Shown piece after piece: positions 1 to 5,675 of a stretch of DNA of 10,106 nt. The stretch lies in contig JAUXQA010000250.1 in assembly GCA_030683195.1 (NCBI GenBank), positions 1 through 10,106 on the forward strand. The letters are read 5' to 3'. The notes under the pieces are model-generated. The model saw only the letters and a program-made list of their open reading frames with translations. It was not told where the DNA came from and ran no database searches. Both the position numbers and the translations under genes were made by a program. The DNA is from Rhodoferax sp. (GTDB lineage Bacteria > Pseudomonadota > Gammaproteobacteria > Burkholderiales > Burkholderiaceae_C). Positions within the stretch are counted from its first letter, which is position 1. Each line of letters begins with the position of its first letter.

Positions 1-285
1 TCGGGCAATATCGTGGTAATTCTGAGTGGCGATGATTACACGGCCAAAGAATTTTCAGGGTGCTTGAGCGATGACCCAGCCTGGCTAAATGCGCTGGCTC
101 ATCCAGGGCTCATTCGTCATGATTTACCCGGCGTCGATCACACCTTCTCGACGGCAACTGCTCGCGCCCGGGTGGAGGAACTGACACTCAACCTGGGTCA
201 AAAACCACACCAGCCAGCAGCAGCCTCACGACTTGGCGACCTCGTTCGGACCGATGTGCAACTTGGGGCGACCACCCAAAGCTAA
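1..285 (+). CDS. Alpha/beta hydrolase, C-terminal fragment (exosortase A system-associated hydrolase 1-like)
   Basis: The frame is open from the first base, so the gene starts left of the window and only about 94 C-terminal residues are visible. They end a serine-hydrolase alpha/beta fold: a strand leading into SGDDYTAKEF, whose Asp is the likely catalytic acid, then a DLPGVDHTFS block whose His is the likely catalytic base. The nucleophile serine elbow lies outside the window. The SG-D-TA-EF and DLPG-DHTFS spacing matches what I remember of the hydrolase 1 family linked to exosortase A (XrtA/PEP-CTERM) EPS clusters. The substrate of that family is not firmly known. The last ~25 residues, after the helix VEELTLNLG, look like an unconserved tail, and they overlap the 3' end of the convergent acyltransferase gene by 60 bp. 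Family is fairly certain; the exosortase-associated subtype is from memory of motifs only. Confidence 0.75.
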   Translation, partial: SGNIVVILSGDDYTAKEFSGCLSDDPAWLNALAHPGLIRHDLPGVDHTFSTATARARVEELTLNLGQKPHQPAAASRLGDLVRTDVQLGATTQS

Positions 286-936
286 GTACGGGCGCCGGTC
301 TGACACCATCACTTGCCATCGCCCCAGGCAAATGAACAGCGCACGCCCACACCCATGGGCACCCATACTCTCGTGTGAGGCCATTGAACGCTGATTGAAT
401 GCATTGATTCGACTCACGGTATAGCGCACGCCCTGAGGCTGCAGCAGCGCATCGAAGGCGTCCCATTGCCTGGCAAACAAGTAGCCCAGCCTTTGTGCCT
501 CCGCCACGTACACATCAAAATCCCAGACACAGTCGCCTGACAGGGGCAGCAGGTAGTCAACTCGAACTTCATCCTCCGAGTAAGCGGTCCGTACAAACCA
601 GATACACCCTGCCACAGAGCCCTCTTTGGTGGCCAGCAGACACTGTGCGCCTTGGGCAAAGCGATCGCAAAGAACCGATTCAGGGCGATCCAGACCATCC
701 AGCACGGGATCCATGCCCCTCAAAAGACAAAATGAAAACGACCTCCCCCGATTGGGCGGAAGACGAGGAGTTGATGCAAGTGGTTGAGCCAAAAACCGAT
801 AGCAATGAAGTCCGCACTGCGAGCTAATTCGCCTGAGAAGTAGATCACATCCATACAAAAGTGTCGTACCAACCCCCAACTCACGAATGAGGTGGCTCAA
901 GCGTTGGAACAGATCAGTCGTCCGGATGTTAAGCAT
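226..936 (-). CDS. GNAT-like N-acyltransferase of an EPS locus
   Basis: This 236-residue protein has no signal peptide and is probably cytoplasmic. Residues ~1-65 form a basic, partly hydrophobic lead-in. Residues ~66-205 have the shape of a GNAT acetyltransferase: a strand region (CLLATKEGSVAGCIWF), an acidic EDEVRVDYLLP strand, then VWDFDVYVAEAQRLG followed by a helix, as in the acetyl-CoA-binding motif A region. The block SRINAFNQRSMASHESMGA at about 175-193 matches the usual GNAT motif B pattern (N-x2-S-x3-H/Y-x3-G). The acceptor is unknown; near EPS genes an amino sugar or precursor amine is plausible. The chosen ATG is preceded by a run of seven A on the coding strand and has no clear Shine-Dalgarno, so the start is the least certain part. 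The gene is divergent from the TPR gene and its 3' end overlaps the hydrolase gene. Confidence 0.75.
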   Translation of the reverse strand: MLNIRTTDLFQRLSHLIRELGVGTTLLYGCDLLLRRISSQCGLHCYRFLAQPLASTPRLPPNRGRSFSFCLLRGMDPVLDGLDRPESVLCDRFAQGAQCLLATKEGSVAGCIWFVRTAYSEDEVRVDYLLPLSGDCVWDFDVYVAEAQRLGYLFARQWDAFDALLQPQGVRYTVSRINAFNQRSMASHESMGAHGCGRALFICLGRWQVMVSDRRPYLALGGRPKLHIGPNEVAKS

Positions 937-945
937 TTTTTTTGA

Positions 946-971
946 CTGCGTTTAGACCATGGCAAACGCAG
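946..971. repeat. Inverted repeat, 8-bp arms, 10-nt loop
   Basis: CTGCGTTT (946-953) is the exact reverse complement of AAACGCAG (964-971). A competing pairing, GACTGCGT (944-951) with ACGCAGTC (973-980), is also perfect over 8 bp because ACGCAG occurs twice in a row (966-971 and 973-978). It lies just upstream of the acyltransferase start. The T-run 936-943 is on the wrong side for a rho-independent terminator on either strand, so an operator or 5'-UTR structure is more likely. Confidence 0.5.
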
Positions 972-984
972 CACGCAGTCTATT

Positions 985-1001
985 GACCTTCACTGAAGGT
1001 C
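985..1001. promoter_or_regulatory. 17-bp perfect palindrome, possible operator
   Basis: GACCTTCA (985-992), a single central C (993), and TGAAGGTC (994-1001) form a perfect dyad with 8-bp arms. Perfect short-centre dyads of this size between divergent genes are typical binding sites for dimeric regulators. If the weak -10 at 1040-1045 is used, the centre would lie roughly 60 bp upstream of the start point, an activator-like distance. No regulator family is recognised from the half-site. Confidence 0.45.
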
Positions 1002-1062
1002 CGTTGATTTTTCTCATCCCGTGGTGAAGCTGGTGTCCATCTAATCACATCCAACCCTACTA

Positions 1063-1079
1063 ATTTCAGGCGCTGAAAT
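1063..1079. promoter_or_regulatory. Inverted repeat abutting the TPR start codon
   Basis: ATTTCAG (1063-1069), GCG, then CTGAAAT (1073-1079) is a perfect 7-bp dyad ending three bases before the ATG at 1083. It covers the position where a ribosome binding site would be, and the only purine-rich element there (CAGG, 1067-1070) is inside it. It could be an operator or a small RNA hairpin that limits translation of the TPR/AsnB-like pair. It shares the inner TTCA...TGAA with the 985-1001 palindrome, with a different spacing. Confidence 0.4.
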
Positions 1080-1082
1080 CCC

Positions 1083-1790
1083 ATGAACAACCAATACACG
1101 GCTCCTCAATCCTGGCTGCCGATACGATGCCTGTTGACCTTGGGTGTACTGCTGACAAGTGCAGGTGCGATCGCACAAAATGATTCATCAACTTGTGGTG
1201 ACCTGCGAATTGGAAGTGACTACCGTACCAGTTCGCGACAAGCGCTGGAGCTTGTTGAGCGCTATCACTTCACACCCGAAGTGGAGACCCTCATTCGGGG
1301 AAAGCAGAGCACCTTCGTTGGTGTTGACTTGTCCTACACATTGGGTGCCTTCCCCAACCATCACCGTGCTTTGATGAGCATGATGTTGCTCGGACAAAAG
1401 CTCAAAACGCACCAGCCACCCAGAGCCGAATACAGTGTGGAATGCTATTTCCAGCGGGCACTGCGCTTTCGCCCCGATGACACCACGGTTCGCATGATGT
1501 ATGCGAGCTTCCTGTCAAGCCAGGCGCGGGCAACCGAGGCAAGCCACGAGTTGGCCCAAGTGAGCAAAGTCGCCGGAAACAACGCCTTCATTTACTACAA
1601 CCTCGGCCAGATCTACTTTGACTTGAAAGACTACGACAAAGCGCTGGAAAACGCACACAAAGCCTATGGATACGGGCTCACACTGACCGGACTACGAGAC
1701 CGCCTGACTCGTGCGGGGCACTGGCGTGCCGCTGATGTAGCAGCCTCGTCACCAGCAATCGGATCGACCGCAGGAACTCGTGCGCAATGA
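1083..1790 (+). CDS. Exported tetratricopeptide-repeat protein
   Basis: The 235-residue product begins with a typical Sec signal: basic/polar start, hydrophobic core around residues 17-29 (LLTLGVLLTSAGA), and likely cleavage after AIA at residue 31. There is no lipobox, so a soluble periplasmic protein is expected. Residues ~115-200 hold TPR-like helices: YFQRALRFRPDDTTVRMMYA, then NNAFIYYNLGQIYFDLKDYDKALENAHKAYGYG, with the usual aromatic/Gly/Ala pattern and Asp-rich turns. TPR proteins act as protein-binding scaffolds. Periplasmic TPR partners are common in EPS assembly, but no partner can be named. The last bases overlap the next start codon (ATGA), so the two proteins are translationally coupled. 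The start lacks a clear Shine-Dalgarno; it is chosen because it gives a complete signal peptide. Confidence 0.75.
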   Translation: MNNQYTAPQSWLPIRCLLTLGVLLTSAGAIAQNDSSTCGDLRIGSDYRTSSRQALELVERYHFTPEVETLIRGKQSTFVGVDLSYTLGAFPNHHRALMSMMLLGQKLKTHQPPRAEYSVECYFQRALRFRPDDTTVRMMYASFLSSQARATEASHELAQVSKVAGNNAFIYYNLGQIYFDLKDYDKALENAHKAYGYGLTLTGLRDRLTRAGHWRAADVAASSPAIGSTAGTRAQ

Positions 1791-3532
1791 CTCTATTTGC
1801 AGGCGCATTTCATCTCCACTCTGCGCAGCTTCCGCCAAGTCTCAGGACATCATTACGGCGCCACTTAAGGAGCCAGGACGACAGCACGGGACAAATCAAT
1901 GTCCAGGACGTGGCAAGCTTCTTCCTGGTTAAATGGGACTCTGGCGCCTTCCAGGAACCCGCCTGGCGACATGCACAGGGTGGATCAGTCACGGCCTTGG
2001 CAGGCGACCCTCTATTGCTGGTCAACGCCACCCGGCCCAGCCGCGCGCGACAGCTGGATCGCCTGGTGCCAAATGGCTCAGCACCCAATGATGCCGAGCT
2101 GGCCAAATGCCGTGGCTCTTTTGCGCTGGTTCACCATGATGCACAAAGACAGCAACTCCACCTGGCTACAGATGCCCTCGGACTGAGGTCGATCTACTAC
2201 GTGGTTCAGGACGGATGCCTGATTTTTTCTACCGCATTGCGTCTTCTTGAAGCCATGCCGGAGATACGCAAAAAGCTGTCTGTTCTGGGTATGGCGGAAT
2301 TAAGTGTGTTCACCTTTCCACTTGCGGAGAGGACGCCTTTTGAAGGAATCACCGTATTGCGGGAATGCCAGACCCTCACTGCGAACAGGGCGGGCATCAC
2401 TCTACACAACTACGATGACTGGTCAAAGCTGCAAACTTCACCAAACACCTTGGAGGAGGCGTCAAGACAACTTCATGAAAACTTCCGTGAAGCGATCAGC
2501 ATCCGGCTGGGGCACGACCAGAGGACCTACAGTTTTCTAAGCGGCGGCATGGATTCCAGGGCCATCGTGGCTACCTTGGTCGACATGGGCCGCGAGGTGG
2601 AGGCGCTGAATTTTTCACCTCAGGACTCGCAAGATCAGCGTTATGCCCAGTTGTTTTCTTCCGAAACTGGCGGACGGTGCCACCTGCATTGCCTCGCGGG
2701 TGGTGTATTCCCAAATTTTTCTTTTCTGGCCCGTGCGGCCAAGACCGAGTTGGAGCAGCGTCAGTCCACCGGCGTGGACCGCCCTGCTTTCATTTGGTCA
2801 GGTGATGGCGGGAGTGTCGGCCTGGGTCACGTTTATATGGACACACAGATGCTCGCCCATGCACAAGGAGGTGACTTGCAGGCGGCAGTCACTCATTTTC
2901 TTGACCTCAACCACATGGCATTGTCGAGCCAGGTCTTCACCAGGACAGCACGGCAACAGCTTCCACAAATGCTGTGGGAAAGCGTGATGTGCGAGGTCAA
3001 CCGCTACCGCCGCGACGACTTGGGTCGCCAGCTCTACCTCTTCTTGTTGTTTAACGACCAGCGGCGTCACTTGTTCAAGCACTTCGAAAGCATCGACCAG
3101 CATGGACTGGAGTTACTGACACCGTTCTTTGACACCGCATTTCTGAAATCCGTCGCATCAACGCCAGTGCAGTGGGGCGTGCTGCATCGGCTGTATGCCG
3201 AGTTCTTCGAGCATCTGCCCGAATTTGCACGCAAGACACCGTGGCAAACCTACCCGGGACACGTACCCTGCCCCGTGGCCGGAGATCCGGGCGCGAGCTA
3301 CCAGTGGACACCCACCGAAAACAAGAATGAGGCGTTTTCGGCGCGCCGCAAAACTTCAATGGCCCTACTGCGTTCCCTGGCCCATGACCTGCAACCGCCT
3401 GTTTTCTCGCAAGCCCGGGTGGGTGTCGCTGCGCTCTTGCATGCCCTGGGTCTGCGAGATTGCCGTCATATTCTGTGGCGGCTGGAGCTCTATCAGCAAT
3501 TCGACACTCACACCCGAAATGGGAAGACCTGA
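1787..3532 (+). CDS. Asparagine-synthetase-like ATP-dependent amidoligase without Cys2
   Basis: The 581-residue protein has the AsnB two-domain plan. Residues ~1-210 are a degenerate class II glutaminase-type domain beginning MTLFAG, where true glutaminases begin MCG; the Cys2 nucleophile is absent. The rest is the synthetase domain, with an intact PP-loop SGGMDS at 252-257 for AMP-forming carboxylate activation, and SGDGGSVGLG at about 338-347 in place of the GDGGDELFGG motif. Loss of Cys2 with a kept PP-loop is known in beta-lactam synthetase, carbapenam synthetase and lasso-peptide cyclases, which use an amine other than glutamine-derived ammonia. In EPS loci, AsnB homologues such as WbpS amidate uronic acids, so a sugar carboxylate is a plausible substrate. 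The ATG overlaps the TPR stop by 4 nt, with AGGA about 11 nt upstream. The stop lies 4 nt from the stop of the convergent second homologue. Confidence 0.85.
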   Translation: MTLFAGAFHLHSAQLPPSLRTSLRRHLRSQDDSTGQINVQDVASFFLVKWDSGAFQEPAWRHAQGGSVTALAGDPLLLVNATRPSRARQLDRLVPNGSAPNDAELAKCRGSFALVHHDAQRQQLHLATDALGLRSIYYVVQDGCLIFSTALRLLEAMPEIRKKLSVLGMAELSVFTFPLAERTPFEGITVLRECQTLTANRAGITLHNYDDWSKLQTSPNTLEEASRQLHENFREAISIRLGHDQRTYSFLSGGMDSRAIVATLVDMGREVEALNFSPQDSQDQRYAQLFSSETGGRCHLHCLAGGVFPNFSFLARAAKTELEQRQSTGVDRPAFIWSGDGGSVGLGHVYMDTQMLAHAQGGDLQAAVTHFLDLNHMALSSQVFTRTARQQLPQMLWESVMCEVNRYRRDDLGRQLYLFLLFNDQRRHLFKHFESIDQHGLELLTPFFDTAFLKSVASTPVQWGVLHRLYAEFFEHLPEFARKTPWQTYPGHVPCPVAGDPGASYQWTPTENKNEAFSARRKTSMALLRSLAHDLQPPVFSQARVGVAALLHALGLRDCRHILWRLELYQQFDTHTRNGKT

Positions 3533-3536
3533 ACTG

Positions 3537-5120
3537 TTACGGGCTGCTGCAAGTCCCCTCGTTTGATTGAGTTGCCAGGGCTTGGCGGTAGTCCCCCACA
3601 CGCCTGTTCACGCAAAAGCAAAAGATGGAGCCATTCAACCGGGTCAACACCGGCGAGAAAGAAAATGGACGTCCGAGCAGCTTGGAAACCATTCGCTGAA
3701 AGTAATAACTCCAGGCATGACGCTGCGGTGAGGTCATCCAGAGCATGGCGTTCCACCGGCGCACCCAGTTCAGCAACTTGGCTTGAAGGAGCGACAAAAG
3801 CCCGTGCTTCACCAGAAATTCCAGGTACGCCTGGCGCAGATCTGGGTCAACGGGTGTGATTGGCGCCGGATACTCCAGCAAGCTGGCCATCTTTACCTGG
3901 CCAAACAGGGCCCGAGGCACGCCAGCCTGCTCTGCCAGACGTCGAGGAATCGGCCGATCGTAGTCCGTGTGGAGTCGCCAGGGCGCCATCTCCGCCGACT
4001 GGGTGATTCTGAAAATATCGGCCCGACGTCGAGCACCAATGTAGGGAAAGGCCAGTTGCACATACCCCGCCTGCAGTCGGACTTCAGTCAGGCCATGGTT
4101 GCCCAGATCCCCCCGCATCAAGTCAGGATTGATCAGGCCGGGGTGCTCCTTATGGTAGTTTTCTCCGTACCACAATTCTCCCAGGCAGCCCGTCATCAGC
4201 ACAGTAGGTCGGGTGACATACTCACCAATCTGCAGCAAGTTGAAATCTCCTGTTTCCTGCATACACGCATAAAAAAGATATTCCATCTCAGAGTTTTTCT
4301 CCAGCGCCCGGCGCTCAATGGGCACGCATGGCAAACCCAACACTTGACAGATCTCGCTCCCATCATCGTTCAACTCATGGTGCTGGTCCTCGTCTGCAAA
4401 ATAGCCCTTGCCTTTGCTCTTGGTCACCGTAAAAACGAGATCAATCCCCATGTTTTTAGCCACAGCATTCGCAGCGGTGGAGTCATACCCTCTGGACTGG
4501 GTGGAAAAAATGGCCATCGGCCGCACCCGAAGGGGATCTCGTGCATTCTTTGCAAGTCGCACACAGGCCTGAGCGAGGTAAGAGGCGTAGTCATTGAACT
4601 CGGCAAAGGGAGGTGGCAGCAGCTTGTCCTCAAGCTTTGCTCGACCAGACGCTATCGACAGATTCCAGTGCATGAGACGGTTCACGCTACCCCGGCATGT
4701 AGGTATCTGTCGGGTGTAGTTGTTGAGCCCTGACAAGATTGAATTATTGATCTGGTCATAGTTTTGCACCTGGGGATCAAGTTCATCATCCAGACTCATA
4801 AGCAGCAAGGGCAACGAGTTCGCCACAGCCATACAAGCCCCATCTGGACCGGCACACCAATACAGATAGTCCGTGGTGCTGGCACTGGAAACAAAGACGA
4901 TGGAATCGCCCCTGATCACCGCACCGGACCCAAAAATGCAGGCACTTCGATCGAAATCAAGGGCTGAAAACGGACCATCCCAGACCCCTTCAACAAATCC
5001 CTTTGCACCGACCTCAACCCATGGACCGTGCTGCACCAAGGTCTGGTGATCATGCCAATTCATGCGCGCGATCCATGCCATTTTGGGCAAAGCAGAGACA
5101 AGTTGGTAGTTGAGCTTCAC
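3537..5120 (-). CDS. Divergent asparagine-synthetase-like protein
   Basis: The 527-residue protein is the last gene of the minus-strand operon. Residues ~1-150 resemble a glutaminase-type fold (short strands such as GSGAVIRGDSIVFVSS, and VANSLPLLLMSL as in the S/N-S segment of AsnB) but begin MKLNYQ, with no N-terminal Cys. The PP-loop survives in altered form: SRGYDS at 209-214, where the second Gly of SGGxDS is Arg. The distal motif is TGCLGELWYGENY at ~310-322, in the position of GDGGDELFGGY. ATP-dependent activation of a carboxylate is therefore likely but not certain. Substrate is unknown. The start is GTG, 18 nt after the Mur-Pth stop, with AAGG about 8 nt upstream as Shine-Dalgarno. 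An ATG at codon 14 is possible but would lose conserved-looking N-terminal sequence. The gene is unlike the 1787-3532 homologue in detail, so it is not a recent duplicate. Confidence 0.75.
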   Translation of the reverse strand: MKLNYQLVSALPKMAWIARMNWHDHQTLVQHGPWVEVGAKGFVEGVWDGPFSALDFDRSACIFGSGAVIRGDSIVFVSSASTTDYLYWCAGPDGACMAVANSLPLLLMSLDDELDPQVQNYDQINNSILSGLNNYTRQIPTCRGSVNRLMHWNLSIASGRAKLEDKLLPPPFAEFNDYASYLAQACVRLAKNARDPLRVRPMAIFSTQSRGYDSTAANAVAKNMGIDLVFTVTKSKGKGYFADEDQHHELNDDGSEICQVLGLPCVPIERRALEKNSEMEYLFYACMQETGDFNLLQIGEYVTRPTVLMTGCLGELWYGENYHKEHPGLINPDLMRGDLGNHGLTEVRLQAGYVQLAFPYIGARRRADIFRITQSAEMAPWRLHTDYDRPIPRRLAEQAGVPRALFGQVKMASLLEYPAPITPVDPDLRQAYLEFLVKHGLLSLLQAKLLNWVRRWNAMLWMTSPQRHAWSYYFQRMVSKLLGRPFSFSPVLTRLNGSIFCFCVNRRVGDYRQALATQSNEGTCSSP

Positions 5121-5138
5121 ACAATGGACCTTACAAAG

Positions 5139-5675
5139 TTAACGTGCGGGTTGTCGGATGAGTTCAAGCACACGGTCAGCAGCCACCTCGCTTGCGGAAC
5201 TGATGGCATCGCATTGCTCGGGCGGGAGTGGCGTCACCACATAGTCAGCCATCGAGTCCCTGGGATGGGCCGGAGCAACCCCCATCTTGACCCGGCGAAA
5301 CTTGTCATCCTGAAACGACTGGAGGATGGACCGCACCCCAAGGTGCCCACCGTCCCCGCCACGCAAGCGTGCACGCACCACGCCCATAGGGAGATCGAGG
5401 TCGTCATGAACCAGAACGCACTGATGAGACCTGAAAGAAAAGTCCTTGAACAAACGAAGCAACGCAAGCCCTGTCTCGTTCATCGGAACCAATGGTTTGA
5501 TCAGGCACATCCCCAAGCCCTGGCATTCGCCGCGTGCGACAAGGGCAAGCGGGCTGTCGTCAACCCAATGCGCTCCCATGCGCTGCGCAAGCACCTCCAC
5601 TGCACGATACCCCACGTTGTGCGGTGTATTGGCGAGATCTTTGGCGGGGTTGCCAAGACCGATGACCACTTGGAT
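5139..5675 (-). other. Pth-like domain of the fusion protein
   Basis: This is residues ~459-637 of the fusion, about 179 residues against ~190 for stand-alone Pth. The residues used for hydrolysis in E. coli Pth are present: Asn10 (N468), His20 (H478), Met67-Asn68 (M524-N525) and Asp93 (D550). Residues involved in substrate or tRNA contact differ: Tyr15 is Leu473, Arg19 is Pro477 and Asn114 is Leu571. The short end after the VVTPLP segment lacks the basic tail of E. coli Pth. The chemistry may be kept while the substrate has changed. Confidence 0.8.

Larger units (their letters stand above)
937..1082. promoter_or_regulatory. Divergent intergenic region with inverted repeats
   Basis: This 146-bp spacer separates the leftward acyltransferase from the rightward TPR/AsnB-like pair, so it should carry promoters for both. 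I find no pair of good sigma-70 boxes. TCTAAT at 1040-1045 is a fair -10 (5 of 6) but has no -35 at the right distance, and TTGACT (942-947) and TTGACC (983-988) lack a matching -10. I also found no well-spaced GG/GC sigma-54 element on the plus strand. Three inverted repeats fill much of the region and are listed separately. The pattern suggests regulator-dependent transcription, which is inference. Confidence 0.5.

Noticed and set aside
495..827. 110-codon plus-strand open frame opposite the acyltransferase
   Set aside because: No signal, motif or ribosome site; the minus-strand protein carries GNAT-like patterning across the whole region.
936..971. Rho-independent terminator from the stem-loop and adjacent T-run
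   Set aside because: The T-run precedes the stem on the plus strand and reads as A-run after the stem on the minus strand, so neither direction gives stem then U-tract.
1017..1045. Sigma-70 promoter with -10 TCTAAT at 1040-1045
   Set aside because: The hexamer 17 bp upstream (TCCCGT) does not resemble a -35 and there is no extended -10 TG. Kept only as a weak note in the intergenic entry.
3783..4733. 316-codon open frame on the plus strand
   Set aside because: Lies wholly antisense to the AsnB-like gene 3537-5120, which has recognisable motifs and a ribosome site. The antisense protein shows no domain pattern and is low in hydrophobic core, as expected of a shadow frame.
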